DNA of 64,000 nt, taken from the NCBI GenBank assembly GCA_963665765.1, contig OY762464.1:124001-188000 (forward strand), in the 5' to 3' direction. Positions 1-9,344 of the stretch are shown here, one piece after another. This DNA comes from Bin76 sp963665765. GTDB taxonomy: Bacteria; Actinomycetota; Acidimicrobiia; Spongiisociales; ZC4RG35. Below the pieces are notes generated by a model that saw only the letters and a program-made list of their open reading frames with translations, did no database searches and was not told where the DNA came from. Position numbers and translations under genes: made by a program. How positions within the stretch are numbered: the stretch's first letter is position 1; each line of letters opens with the position of its first letter.

Positions 1-648
1 TGTGGCGCCTTTGCCGCCCTGCTTGACGAAGGCGGGGTAGGCGTTGACTCCCACCAATCCGCCCAGGCCGGCTACCGCTTTGATTTGTTCGTCGTCGATG
101 TTTCGGCGATTGGAACATAGGGTTTTGGGGTTGGAGTGGGAGAAGACCGGTGGAGAGGATGACACCCGCATGGCGTCGAAGGTGGTGCGGCGGCCGGTGT
201 GGGACAGATCGACCACCATTCCCAGCCGGTTCATTTCTTTTATCACGTCTCGCCCGAAGGAAGTCAGAGGCCCGTCTCCGGGTTCCAGGCACCCGTCGCC
301 CACCAGATTGGTCCGGTTGTAGCAGATCTGCACCATCCGCAGACCCTGGCCGTAAAATCGCTCGTAGTTGGCCAGGTCGTCACCCAGAGGAAGGGTGTTC
401 TGAAAGTGGATTATCACTCCCAGCTTCCCGACCACCGGAAACTGATCGAAGTCGGCAGGTTGGTTGACGCCGATCAGTCGCCGGTCTTCAGAAAGCCACC
501 GGTCCCACTGGTCAAGCAAATCCTGAGTCTCGGCCGGGGTTTCCCAGTTGGCCACGGTGGGGACCGCGATGTTCACCCCTCCCTCAATCCAGCTGTCCCA
601 GGAATCGGGGTCGGTCATCAGGGGGCAGACCCCGTCAAGGACGATCAC
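1..648 (-). CDS. Membrane dipeptidase, peptidase family M19 (3' end cut off by window)
   Basis: The reverse strand is open from a GTG at 648 to the window edge, about 216 codons. The translation carries family-typical segments: GLRMVQICYNRTNLVGDG, then MVVDLSHTG, then PVFSHSNPKTLCSNRRN. These match M19 (renal/membrane dipeptidase) TIM-barrel enzymes, zinc enzymes that hydrolyse dipeptides, often with a D-residue. The GTG is the only usable start: an in-frame TGA lies six codons upstream. Start and upstream stop overlap as GTGA, so it is translationally coupled to the SLH gene before it. The N-terminal HxD metal motif expected in the family is not in the visible part, so the domain may be N-terminally divergent. 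Family call is strong; substrate is unknown. Confidence 0.85.
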   Translation of the reverse strand, partial: MIVLDGVCPLMTDPDSWDSWIEGGVNIAVPTVANWETPAETQDLLDQWDRWLSEDRRLIGVNQPADFDQFPVVGKLGVIIHFQNTLPLGDDLANYERFYGQGLRMVQICYNRTNLVGDGCLEPGDGPLTSFGRDVIKEMNRLGMVVDLSHTGRRTTFDAMRVSSSPPVFSHSNPKTLCSNRRNIDDEQIKAVAGLGGLVGVNAYPAFVKQGGKGAT

Positions 649-2906
649 TTGATTCTGATGAAGTCAACCGGTCCGTAGATAGGTATTTCCAGATCGTCTG
701 CATCATCGACTCGTTGCGCCCAGGATCTCTCGAAGCTGGTTACCCCGGCATCCTCTCCCTTCACCTGAAAGCGGGTCTCGGAGTCATAACTCCACACGGT
801 GAAGAAAGTGCGGAACATGTTGACTTCGGGATAAAGATCCACCTCCTCGAAATCCACCCCCGAGGGAACTGAAGGTGTCCCGGTGTTACCCAGCTCAGCC
901 CCTCTGACAAGATCATCTTGGCTCCGAGCCTCCTTCACAATCCAAACGATCACCGGTTCGGCATAGGTGATCTTGCTATTCCCGCTGCCGGTGGAAATGT
1001 CGGGCTCAACCAAAAGGAAATACTCTCGATTGGTATCCAGGCCGGTCTCTTCCACGTCGGCTCGGATCAATCCCCGAATAACGCTTTCCTTAAGAGATCT
1101 TCTGGCCTCCGGTGTGAACCTGAACACTCCATTACCCAGCGCTCCTTCGTAAAGTAGGGTGGAAACAGCCACTTCCACGTCGTCATCCCGGCCGGTGTAG
1201 CGCTCACGGTGGCCCCGCAGTTCGATTCCGTACTGGTCGTACATCAAATATTCGATCTCAAACTCGATTTCTGTTCCGTTATTGGAACGTTCCTGGTACA
1301 GCGTGAAGCTTGGTTTGGCCGAAACCAGCACCGGTTGGGAGTCGCTCCAGGCAATGCGGATCTCCTGGTCGGCGCAGCAGTTGGCCTCCACGGTCACCGC
1401 GTCCAAACGCTCATCGGCAGGCGGGCCGTCCAGTTCGAAAACAACCTCTCCGCGCCGGTTGGTGGTGTGGACTGTTTCCCGTGAGGTGTCTCGGCCCACG
1501 CTCGTGTAGTCGGGGTCGGGGCGACCACGGGTTACATCGTCCGCGTCCACGCTGATCTCTCGGCTTTCGATCTCCACGATGACTTCCACCCCCGCCCGCT
1601 CCAAGTTTCTTCCCTCGTCGTCGAGCAACTGGATGGTGAACTCCACCGAAGAACGGCGATCCATCAGGTGGACATCACCTCTCATCACTGCGGCATGCTC
1701 CGGTATGTCATGCCGCACCAACACATTGGCGGGGTCTTCGATGGATTGGGCTGTGGCCACGGAATGTTCGGCGGTGTCCCGGTCGAAGGATTGCCCGTCG
1801 CGATTGCCGATCCAGGCGTAGAAGGTGATGGTCTCTCCGGCCAGGACTTCAAACTTTTGGAAGAGGTTGCCGTCTCGGTCGGTGAATTCGTCCTGGTCAT
1901 CCCACCGGCAATCGCCGTTGCCCTGGATCTTGGGGTCGTCGCAGGTGCCATCCTGCTGCAATCCGCCACCGGAATCGGCGCTGAAGAACCAGTCCACCCG
2001 TCGATCCTCGATCGGTTGGAATTCGTCGTCTCGGACCGAAATCATGGCCGTGGTGTCAAATTCCCCGGCACCTCGGGTGGGTGAAAGCCGGGCGTGTATT
2101 CCTGCGGGGCGCAGGTTGGAATGGTCGAGGATCGCCGCCATGAACTCGGCCATGGCCGCCCGGGACATCTCTTCGTTCGGGCCGTAGGTCTGAGAGGAAC
2201 CGTTCAAACCGGTCCCCACTCCCAACTCATACAACTCGGTCACCGCGTCGTTAACCGAATGGGTCACGTTGTCCAGGTCCAGGTAGGGAACCTTGATCTC
2301 GTGGTCGTCATCGTTGTCGTCCACATCATCGGGGACGTATCCATAGGTCTCACGTCCGTCGGTCACCGTGTCCATCTGATCCATCAGACGCTGCAGGAAC
2401 AGGGCCATTTCGCCACGAGACACGTTCCGACTGGGGGCGTAGGTGGTGGGGGAAGCGCCGATGGTGATTTCCAGTTGGTATATCTGGCTGATGGCGTCCT
2501 GCGACTCCTGGGACAGTTGGGCGGTGTCGGTAAATGGAGTGGACGACGGGGATGGCAGGTCGATGCCCACCAGCTCGGCCATTCGCACCAAAAAGAGGGC
2601 CATGTGCTCTCGAATCACCGGGGCGTCGGGGGCATAGGTGGTGGCGGTTTTGCCCTTGGTGATCCCGTAATAGGCGATGCAATCGATGTCGTTGGCGTTG
2701 TCGTGGCGACTGGGAACATCTGCGAAGTCGGAACGGGGGATGATGTCCTCGGGGCAGGCATCGAACACGGCCGGATAGCTGGGCTCGGGGTCAGCGGCGC
2801 GGGCCGGCGGCGAAACCACCGCCGTCATCCCCACCAAAAGAGCCATCCCAGTCAGAAGAGCTATCCGACGGTCGGAGCGCCCGGCCAGCCCTGTGGTTTT
2901 GCTCAT
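645..2906 (-). CDS. Secreted S-layer homology (SLH) domain protein
   Basis: A 753-aa protein with an N-terminal signal peptide (RR near residue 13, hydrophobic to about 35, AxA-type end PPARA|AD). Three SLH repeats follow at about residues 58-112, 124-178 and 205-262, each with a GITKG/GVGTG turn and a Y.P....SR..MA.FL helix. The remaining ~490 residues are acidic, predicted beta-rich and not recognised. SLH domains bind secondary cell-wall polymers, so a surface location is inferred. It overlaps the paralogue upstream (ATGA) and the M19 dipeptidase downstream (GTGA), so the three genes form one transcript. The whole length is alignable with the upstream gene, indicating tandem duplication. 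Confidence 0.9.
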   Translation of the reverse strand: MSKTTGLAGRSDRRIALLTGMALLVGMTAVVSPPARAADPEPSYPAVFDACPEDIIPRSDFADVPSRHDNANDIDCIAYYGITKGKTATTYAPDAPVIREHMALFLVRMAELVGIDLPSPSSTPFTDTAQLSQESQDAISQIYQLEITIGASPTTYAPSRNVSRGEMALFLQRLMDQMDTVTDGRETYGYVPDDVDDNDDDHEIKVPYLDLDNVTHSVNDAVTELYELGVGTGLNGSSQTYGPNEEMSRAAMAEFMAAILDHSNLRPAGIHARLSPTRGAGEFDTTAMISVRDDEFQPIEDRRVDWFFSADSGGGLQQDGTCDDPKIQGNGDCRWDDQDEFTDRDGNLFQKFEVLAGETITFYAWIGNRDGQSFDRDTAEHSVATAQSIEDPANVLVRHDIPEHAAVMRGDVHLMDRRSSVEFTIQLLDDEGRNLERAGVEVIVEIESREISVDADDVTRGRPDPDYTSVGRDTSRETVHTTNRRGEVVFELDGPPADERLDAVTVEANCCADQEIRIAWSDSQPVLVSAKPSFTLYQERSNNGTEIEFEIEYLMYDQYGIELRGHRERYTGRDDDVEVAVSTLLYEGALGNGVFRFTPEARRSLKESVIRGLIRADVEETGLDTNREYFLLVEPDISTGSGNSKITYAEPVIVWIVKEARSQDDLVRGAELGNTGTPSVPSGVDFEEVDLYPEVNMFRTFFTVWSYDSETRFQVKGEDAGVTSFERSWAQRVDDADDLEIPIYGPVDFIRIK

Positions 2907-5248
2907 GGTGTGACTATGAAGTAGCTAAGTCGGGAGCTGTTGCTGCTGTACAACCTGATCTCCAGGTCGTCGACCTCCACCCCTCCCCTCAGGAGGTTCT
3001 CGAACTGGGTGATAGTCAGTTCGTTGTCGTCACCATCAAAAAAGTCGTCGTTGGAGTCGTATTCCCAGATGGTGAAAAAGGTGCGGAACTCGTCCCGTCC
3101 GGTATCGACCGATATCTCGGTGAACGCTGATATGGCGGTGGAAGTGTCATCCAAACTATCGAGGGAAGTACTAAGGTCCAAAGCGCTCCGATAGTCTGGG
3201 CTGTAGATATCGATATCATCCTCATCGTCAGCCTCCCGAACTATCCACACCACTACCGGTTTGGCGTATTTTGCCACCGGATCATTAGAGCTGTCCTGAG
3301 TTTCGATGGCAGGGGTAATCACCACAAAATAGTCGTCGGTACTCGCAGGCGTGAAGTTATCCAGGTCGTCACTGGTGTCAAGGTCGTAGATGATCCGGCC
3401 GCTGCTGCTGATCTGCATTGCCTTGTCCTCCACAGGCCCTGCATCGCTCCCGACAGTACCCGAACTCTTGGTAACCGGGTAGACCGAATATGACAAGGTA
3501 CGCCCCAATACACTGTCGGCATCTCGTCCCACATTGCTGTTGCGACGGTTGAGTCGGTTTCCATACTGGTCGTACAGGTCGTAGGTCACCCCAAAAGAAA
3601 TCTTGGTGGAGCGGCGATTCTGATGGAGGTCAAAGCTTGGTTTGGCGGAAAACACCACAGGATTATCTCTACTCCAAAGCACCGCGAAAGTTCCGTCTTC
3701 GCCCACATCCGGATGGGTGAGGGTCACCAGACTGGCGCCTTCGGAACTGGGACGGTTCAACTGGAGAGTGGCTTCGCCCCGTTGATTGGTCAGGATGGTC
3801 TCTTCGTCCTGGTCCGATCTGCCCGACTGCGACCAGGTCACCTCAGTAAACATGCTCGTATCCTCATCGGTGCCGACACCTCCCCCGAATTCCTCGATTT
3901 CGACCGCTATTTCGAGGCCTTCCCGCTCCAGGACACGCCCGTCTCCGTCCTCCAGTTGGATTGTCAGACTGATTGAGCGCTGCACATCCCGGTCCACCAG
4001 GTAGGCCCCATCAAGGGGGTCATTGTCCAATTCAAATATTGCGGCGTGCTCCGGGATGTTGGCGGTGATCTCAAACCTTTCGGGGCCTTTGTCCGAGATT
4101 GCCTCTGCCCGGCCATAATCGCCGGTGTCCTCGTCGAACTCGTCTCCGTCACGATCCCCCATCCAAGCATAGAAGGTGAGCACTTCCCCGGAAACCGCCC
4201 GGACGTCTTCGTAATAGTTGCCGTCATCGTCGGTGATGTCGTCGCGGTCGTCGTCCCAGACGCAGTCGCCTTCGATCAGGGCATCCTGGTCGCATTCCCC
4301 GTTGGATTGCAATCCTCCGTCGGGATCGTCGGTGTAAAACCAGTCCACCCGCTCGTTGTCGAGTGGCCTGAAATCATCTGATCGCGCCGAGATCATGGCG
4401 GTTATGTTGTAATCCTCCCAGCCCAGGGAGGGGGTGAGTTGCACGGTCACGCCCTGGGGGCGGAGGTTGGAATGGTCGAGGATGGCGGCCATGAATTCGG
4501 CCATGTGCGCCCGGGACATGTCTCGGGCCGGGCCGTACGCCCGTGACGAAACTCCGCTCGCTACTCCCAACTCGTACAACTGTTCCACGGCATCAAACTC
4601 GGCGACGGTGCGCTCCCGCATGTCGGTGTAGGGCGCATCCACGTCGGCGTCCTCCAGTGCCCGGTCATCCACATCGGCCGGTAGGTAGCCGAAGACTTCA
4701 CTTCGGTGTTCGGGAACATCCATCAGATCCATCAGCCGCGTCAGAAAAAGCGCCATCTCACCACGGCTGACCCGGTCCGCCGGCGCATATCGGTTGTCTC
4801 CCTTGCCCACGGTGATTCCCAACTGGGCCAGTTGGTTGATGTTGTCCTGCGACTCATCCGATAGATGCCCGATATCGCGGAAGGCGCCTGTCCCGGGGGC
4901 TGGAACATCAATCCCCACCAGCTTGGCCATCCTGATCAAGAACAGCGCCATGTGCTCGCGGATCACCGGGTCGTCGGGCGAATATCGGTTGTTGCCGGTG
5001 CCCCTGGTTATGCCGTAGTAGGCAATGCAGTCGATGTCCCTTACATTGTCATGGCGGGACGACACATCGGAAAAGTCGGCATCGGGGATGACATCCTCAG
5101 GGCAGGCGTCAAAGGTAGGCAGATAATCAGGCGTGGGATCGGCGGCCTTGGTGGGGGTCGGTGTGATCACCAGCAACCCGGCCACCATCACCAGGGTTAC
5201 CAGCAGTCCAACCGATCGAGTGAGTCTTCTGGGGAGGTAGGTTGGCAT
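2903..5248 (-). CDS. Secreted S-layer homology (SLH) domain protein, paralogue of the next gene
   Basis: A 781-aa protein from the ATG at 5248, chosen over an ATG at 5308 because it has a GAAGG-type ribosome site about 6 nt upstream and begins a normal signal peptide (MPTYLPRRLTRSVGLL..., cleavage near TKA|AD). It carries the same three SLH repeats, with segments such as IAYYGITRG and SRGEMALFLTRLMD, and the same C-terminal unknown region with shared motifs (EHAAI, VFSAKPSFDLHQ, VVVWIVREA). The C-terminal half is very rich in Asp, perhaps for calcium binding (inference). It is the first gene of the minus-strand SLH-SLH-dipeptidase unit. Confidence 0.9.
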   Translation of the reverse strand: MPTYLPRRLTRSVGLLVTLVMVAGLLVITPTPTKAADPTPDYLPTFDACPEDVIPDADFSDVSSRHDNVRDIDCIAYYGITRGTGNNRYSPDDPVIREHMALFLIRMAKLVGIDVPAPGTGAFRDIGHLSDESQDNINQLAQLGITVGKGDNRYAPADRVSRGEMALFLTRLMDLMDVPEHRSEVFGYLPADVDDRALEDADVDAPYTDMRERTVAEFDAVEQLYELGVASGVSSRAYGPARDMSRAHMAEFMAAILDHSNLRPQGVTVQLTPSLGWEDYNITAMISARSDDFRPLDNERVDWFYTDDPDGGLQSNGECDQDALIEGDCVWDDDRDDITDDDGNYYEDVRAVSGEVLTFYAWMGDRDGDEFDEDTGDYGRAEAISDKGPERFEITANIPEHAAIFELDNDPLDGAYLVDRDVQRSISLTIQLEDGDGRVLEREGLEIAVEIEEFGGGVGTDEDTSMFTEVTWSQSGRSDQDEETILTNQRGEATLQLNRPSSEGASLVTLTHPDVGEDGTFAVLWSRDNPVVFSAKPSFDLHQNRRSTKISFGVTYDLYDQYGNRLNRRNSNVGRDADSVLGRTLSYSVYPVTKSSGTVGSDAGPVEDKAMQISSSGRIIYDLDTSDDLDNFTPASTDDYFVVITPAIETQDSSNDPVAKYAKPVVVWIVREADDEDDIDIYSPDYRSALDLSTSLDSLDDTSTAISAFTEISVDTGRDEFRTFFTIWEYDSNDDFFDGDDNELTITQFENLLRGGVEVDDLEIRLYSSNSSRLSYFIVTP

Positions 5249-5489
5249 AAACACCTTCGCTTGCTCAGAATCCCGATAGCCCGCCCAGGCAACACCGACT
5301 GTCAACACAGAACACTAGTGGGAGCAACCTGCCAAAACAGGACTTTAACCCCTCCCTCCCCCAATCGCAACCACCGAGGCCGTGTTAGGATACCCTTCTA
5401 AGGTATACAACGAACCTACCCATCACGGACGGGTTTCGGACAATGCTCATTTAATCCCTACCAAATAACCCCAAGAAAAGGAAGGAACG
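5249..5489. promoter_or_regulatory. Divergent intergenic region between SLH operon and ABC importer operon
   Basis: This 241-bp gap must hold promoters for both divergent operons. A candidate plus-strand -10 box TATACA lies at 5404-5409 with a poor -35 match (GTGTTA, 16-bp spacer). It overlaps a short inverted repeat ATACC-n7-GGTAT (5390-5406) that could be an operator. A strong ribosome site AAGGAAGG lies just before the ATG at 5490. The boxes are only suggestive. Confidence 0.35.
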
Positions 5490-7403
5490 ATGCGCAAGAT
5501 TTCTGTATGGATAACCATGCTCTTGGCGCTGGCTCTGGTAGCCGCCGCCTGTGGCGGAGACGCCGACGAGCCTGGGGAGCCGGACACTCCGGCCACCACC
5601 GCCGCGCCCACGGCCACCACCGAAGCCATGGACGACGAAGAAGCCATGGACGACGAAGAAGCCATGGACGACGAAGAAGAGATGCCCATCGATGAAGAAG
5701 AGATGCCCATCGATGAAGAGGAAGTCACCACCACCGCTGCCGTGGTCGGCGAGGAACTCGCCGGCGGGGCCGGTGTCTGCGCTCCTCCCTCCGAGGCTGC
5801 TCCTCCGCGAGGGGTTGCCCCGGTTGATGGCTTGACAATCATCAAGGCTTACTCCGGTGACGTCCCCAACATCGACCCAAGGCTCAACTTCGAAGCTCGA
5901 GGATCTGAGTTGGCGGCCAACATGTACGACCAGCTCATCACCTTCCATCTTGAAGAAAACGAGGACGGAGTTCTGCTTGCCGACTCCACCCGTCCGCAGG
6001 GACTGCTGGCGGAGGGATGGGAGTTCAATGACGACTGCACCTCGGTGACCTTCACTCTCCGTCAGGGCGTGAAGTTCAATCACACCGGCAACGAGATGAC
6101 CGCCCAGGACGTGAAATGGAGTTTCCGGCGGGCGGCCCTTCACCAGGACCGGGTGGGCGGTTGGTTCGATCATGCGGTTATTGCTCTGTATGACTATGGC
6201 AACGAGGAAACCATTGATGATGTGATCACCGTCATCGACGATTACACCATCCGCTTTGATTTCCTCTATCCCACTCCGTTCCCCTTGCATGTGCTCTCCA
6301 ACGCCGGCGTCACGGTTTATGACTCGGCGGTTCTGAGCACGAAGGGAACCACCTCCGATCCGTGGGCCAGGGAATTCCTCCAGACCACGGACACCGGCAC
6401 CGGCCCGTTCTATCTGGAGTCAATCGAGCCGGGCGTTCAGGTGACCCTGCGGCGCAACGACGATTACTTCCTCGGCCCGGCCCAGGCAGAGCGGGTCATC
6501 CTGCGGGTGATCCCCGATGCGGCCCAGCAAGCCGCCCTGTTGTCGGCCGGCGAGATCGACTTTGCCGAGGCAGTGCCCGTGACGGCCATTCCCGAGTTGC
6601 GCTCCCAAGGCGTGAAGGTCACCACGGTGGGTGGCAACAACCAAGCGGTCATGTATATGAACCCCACCAGGTCTCCGTTTGACGATGCGAACCTCCGGAA
6701 GGCGATTTCCTATGCCTACCCCTATGACGAGGTTCTGGAAGGCGTGTACTTCGGTGCGGCCAGCCGTGGTGGTGGACCGATCCCGTCGACCACTCCAACC
6801 TTCGACCCGGACGCTCCGTTCTACACCTACGACCTGGACAAGGCGCGGGAACACCTGGAAGCTTCGTCGTATGACGGCCAGACCTTGCAGCTCTACATAG
6901 ACGGCACCTTGGCTTTCGCTCCGGAGCTGGCCATTGTGGTGCAGGCGTCACTTGCCCAGATCGGGATAGACGTTGAGATCGTCAGGCTCAGTGCCGGCGA
7001 CTTCCAGGAGAATGTGTTCGCTGAGGACGGCACCAAGACCGACCCCCTGGAGGCCAGGATCAATCCGATGGACTTCTTCCTGTTCTACTTCGGGTCCGGT
7101 TCGTGGGTGAACGAGCCCCAGTACCACATGGAACTCTTCTGGGAAGTGGATGCATACGCCATGCGGAGCAACTACTCGAACACGTTGGTCACCGAGAAGC
7201 TCGAAGCCGCCAAGCTTCTGAGCCCCGCGGAGCCCGAGAGGACCCAACTGTACGAGGAAGTGCAGGCATTAATGTTGGAAGACGCCCCCGCCGTGTGGCT
7301 GGCTGAACCCCATCTGATCGTGGCTTCCTCGCAATCCATTGGGGGATTCATCTGGCGACCCGACCAAATTAACCGTTACTACTACGTGACCAAGTCTTCC
7401 TGA
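5490..7403 (+). CDS. ABC transporter substrate-binding lipoprotein, family 5 (peptide/nickel type)
   Basis: A 637-aa protein with a lipoprotein signal ending in the lipobox LVAAAC (Cys about residue 21), so it should be anchored outside the membrane. A low-complexity Thr/Ala and then very acidic linker (about residues 28-80) follows, made of repeated EAMDDE and MPIDEEE units. The rest is a full SBP_bac_5 domain, recognisable from GWEFNDDCTSVTFTLRQGVKF and the C-terminal ALMLEDAPAVWLAEPHL. It delivers peptides or related solutes to the two permeases encoded next. It heads the operon and is followed by a hairpin that may lower expression of the downstream genes relative to this one. Ligand is not determined; the hydantoinase genes in the operon hint at cyclic or pyroglutamyl compounds. 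Confidence 0.92.
   Translation: MRKISVWITMLLALALVAAACGGDADEPGEPDTPATTAAPTATTEAMDDEEAMDDEEAMDDEEEMPIDEEEMPIDEEEVTTTAAVVGEELAGGAGVCAPPSEAAPPRGVAPVDGLTIIKAYSGDVPNIDPRLNFEARGSELAANMYDQLITFHLEENEDGVLLADSTRPQGLLAEGWEFNDDCTSVTFTLRQGVKFNHTGNEMTAQDVKWSFRRAALHQDRVGGWFDHAVIALYDYGNEETIDDVITVIDDYTIRFDFLYPTPFPLHVLSNAGVTVYDSAVLSTKGTTSDPWAREFLQTTDTGTGPFYLESIEPGVQVTLRRNDDYFLGPAQAERVILRVIPDAAQQAALLSAGEIDFAEAVPVTAIPELRSQGVKVTTVGGNNQAVMYMNPTRSPFDDANLRKAISYAYPYDEVLEGVYFGAASRGGGPIPSTTPTFDPDAPFYTYDLDKAREHLEASSYDGQTLQLYIDGTLAFAPELAIVVQASLAQIGIDVEIVRLSAGDFQENVFAEDGTKTDPLEARINPMDFFLFYFGSGSWVNEPQYHMELFWEVDAYAMRSNYSNTLVTEKLEAAKLLSPAEPERTQLYEEVQALMLEDAPAVWLAEPHLIVASSQSIGGFIWRPDQINRYYYVTKSS
5622..5717 (+). repeat. In-frame tandem repeats in the acidic linker
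   Basis: Three perfect 18-bp units encoding EAMDDE (5622-5639, 5640-5657, 5658-5675) are followed by two 21-bp units encoding EEMPIDE (5676-5696, 5697-5717). All are multiples of three, so copy-number change would lengthen or shorten the linker without a frameshift. Confidence 0.9.
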
Positions 7404-7429
7404 TCACTAGGTAGTACTTCTTGAAAACC

Positions 7430-7476
7430 GGACAAGCCGCCGCGTCAGATTATCTGACCCGGCGGCTTGTCCTTTT
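7430..7476 (+). terminator. Intra-operon terminator or mRNA-stabilising hairpin
   Basis: A perfect 12-bp stem (GGACAAGCCGCC at 7430-7441 with GGCGGCTTGTCC at 7461-7472) encloses a second 6-bp stem (GTCAGA/TCTGAC, loop TTA) and is followed by TTTT. It lies between the binding-protein gene and the first permease gene, where partial termination or 3'-end protection commonly gives an excess of binding protein. Confidence 0.8.
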
Positions 7477-7494
7477 CCTATCCTGGAAGGACTG

Positions 7495-8505
7495 ATGGGT
7501 TCCTTTCTGCTACGTCGGCTGGTGGCCCTGATTCCCATTCTGATTGGAGTCACCATGGTTGCTTTCCTGGTATCTCGGGGGCTACCCGGGGACCCGGCCC
7601 GGCTGATTGCCGGAATGCAGGCATCTGGGGGTGAGGTGGAAGCAATCAGAGCCAGCTTGGGATTGGACAAGCCCCTTTACCACCAGTACTGGATCTATAT
7701 GCAGGGACTGGCTCAGGGCGATCTGGGAGAATCGATTCGCACCGGGTTCTCCGTCGTCGAGGATATCCAAAATCGTCTCCCGGCAACCGTGGAGATGGTG
7801 ATCTTCGCCATAATCTTCGCCCTGGCGGTGGCGCTCCCGCTGGGAGTATGGGCCGCGGTTCGAAAGGGAAAGCTCATCGACAAATTCTGCAGGATCATCT
7901 CCACCATGGGGGTAGCCATCCCCGACTTTTGGGCAGCTCTCATCCTGGTGATGATCTTCTTCGTATTCTTGGGTTGGGCCCCTCCGCCGGTCGGTCGTCT
8001 GGATCTGGGGGCGGTGGCTCCTGACGGCCCAACCGGGTTCTACATATTCGATTCTCTGGTGAGTGGGCAGTGGGCGACGTTCCGAAACGCAGTGGCGCAT
8101 GTCATCCTGCCCATGGTGTCCCTTGGCTTTCCGGCTATCGCCCCCATCATGCGGCTCACCCGCAACGCCACTCTGTCGGTGCTCAACTCCGATTACATAG
8201 CTTTCGGAAGAGCCGCAGGCCTGCGGGGTGCCCCTCTGTACCTGAAATACGTTCTTCGCAACTCCCTGCCGGGCGCCATCACCATGACCGGTCTGATCTC
8301 CGGCTACATGATCGGCGGAGCGGTCCTCATCGAGAGAGTCTTCTCGTGGCCCGGAGTGGGTCTGTATGCCTACAACTCCCTGGAAAGGACCGATCATGCC
8401 GCCATCCAGGGAATTGTCCTGCTGTCGGCCATCACCTATCTGCTGGTGTTCCTGGTGGTGGACCTGGTCCAATCAATGGTCGATCCGCGGGTGAGGTTGA
8501 AATGA
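7495..8505 (+). CDS. ABC transporter permease, DppB/OppB type
   Basis: A 336-aa integral membrane protein starting MGSFLLRRLVALIPILIGVT, the typical N-terminus of DppB-like permeases, with about six membrane helices. The cytoplasmic EAA-type loop that docks the ATPase is visible as GRAAGLRGAPLYLKYVLRN. A GGAAGG ribosome site sits 5 nt before the ATG. It forms the membrane channel with the next gene, which overlaps it by 4 bp. Confidence 0.92.
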   Translation: MGSFLLRRLVALIPILIGVTMVAFLVSRGLPGDPARLIAGMQASGGEVEAIRASLGLDKPLYHQYWIYMQGLAQGDLGESIRTGFSVVEDIQNRLPATVEMVIFAIIFALAVALPLGVWAAVRKGKLIDKFCRIISTMGVAIPDFWAALILVMIFFVFLGWAPPPVGRLDLGAVAPDGPTGFYIFDSLVSGQWATFRNAVAHVILPMVSLGFPAIAPIMRLTRNATLSVLNSDYIAFGRAAGLRGAPLYLKYVLRNSLPGAITMTGLISGYMIGGAVLIERVFSWPGVGLYAYNSLERTDHAAIQGIVLLSAITYLLVFLVVDLVQSMVDPRVRLK

Positions 8506-9344
8506 CCGCCGGATCCGCCCTGCGAAAATGGGACCGCCGATTGCTACTCGGGGTAATCATGTTCGGGATGATGGTTGGGGTGGCGTTATTCGCTCCGTGG
8601 ATTGCCCGAAACGACCCCTTGGCCATCGACTTCGGAACCCAGTTCCTCCCCCCCTCCGCCGAACATTGGTTCGGCACCGGCAAGTTGGGTTTTGACATCT
8701 TCGCCCGGGTGGTGTACGCCGCCCGCTACGACCTGGTGATCGCCATATCGGCAGTGGCGTTCTCCATCGTGGTTGGCGGCCCCGTCGGGCTGATTGTGGG
8801 GTACCTGGGAGGACGAGTCGACTCCCTCACCATGCGGGGCCTCGACATCATCCAGGCCTTTCCGGCCTTCATCCTGGCGGTGGGAGTGCTGTCGGCGTTG
8901 GGAGAGGGAGTGTTCAATTTGATCCTGGTGGTGGGGTTTGTCGGAGTGCCCACCTTTGTTCGGTTGGTGCGAGCCGAGGTTCGCTCGCTACGTGAGCACT
9001 CCTATGTGGAGGCCGGCCGAGCCGTGGGCAACTCCCGGCGGCAAATCATCCTTCGCTACATAGCGCCGGGAACCGTCGGCACGGTGGTCACCCAGGCGGC
9101 GATCAGTTGCGGCTGGGCAATCCTGCTCACTGCCGCCCTCGGGTTCATCGGTCTGGGAGTGCCGCTCCCCGAGCCCGAGTGGGGGGCGATGATTTCCGAG
9201 GGTGTCGAGGAAATGGTGATAGGCGGACGTTGGTGGATCTCGGTCTTCCCGGGAATGGCCATAGCCGTCACGATTTTCTCGCTCAGTCTGATCGGTGAAT
9301 CGATCGCCGACCTCGTGGAGCCCACCCGGAGGAAGTCACGATGA
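8502..9344 (+). CDS. ABC transporter permease, DppC/OppC type
   Basis: A 280-aa membrane protein. The start is the ATG at 8502, which overlaps the stop of the preceding permease as ATGA; the same frame is open further upstream but that part is antisense-like noise. It contains the DppC-type N-terminal helix, the conserved periplasmic HWFGTGKLGFDIFARV (compare HxxGTDxxGRDxxSR) and the EAA loop EAGRAVGNSRRQII. It pairs with the preceding permease. Confidence 0.92.
   Translation: MTAGSALRKWDRRLLLGVIMFGMMVGVALFAPWIARNDPLAIDFGTQFLPPSAEHWFGTGKLGFDIFARVVYAARYDLVIAISAVAFSIVVGGPVGLIVGYLGGRVDSLTMRGLDIIQAFPAFILAVGVLSALGEGVFNLILVVGFVGVPTFVRLVRAEVRSLREHSYVEAGRAVGNSRRQIILRYIAPGTVGTVVTQAAISCGWAILLTAALGFIGLGVPLPEPEWGAMISEGVEEMVIGGRWWISVFPGMAIAVTIFSLSLIGESIADLVEPTRRKSR

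Noticed and set aside
5622..5717. CRISPR-like short direct repeats
   Set aside because: Units are contiguous without spacers, in frame, and encode an acidic linker. No CRISPR array is seen in the window.
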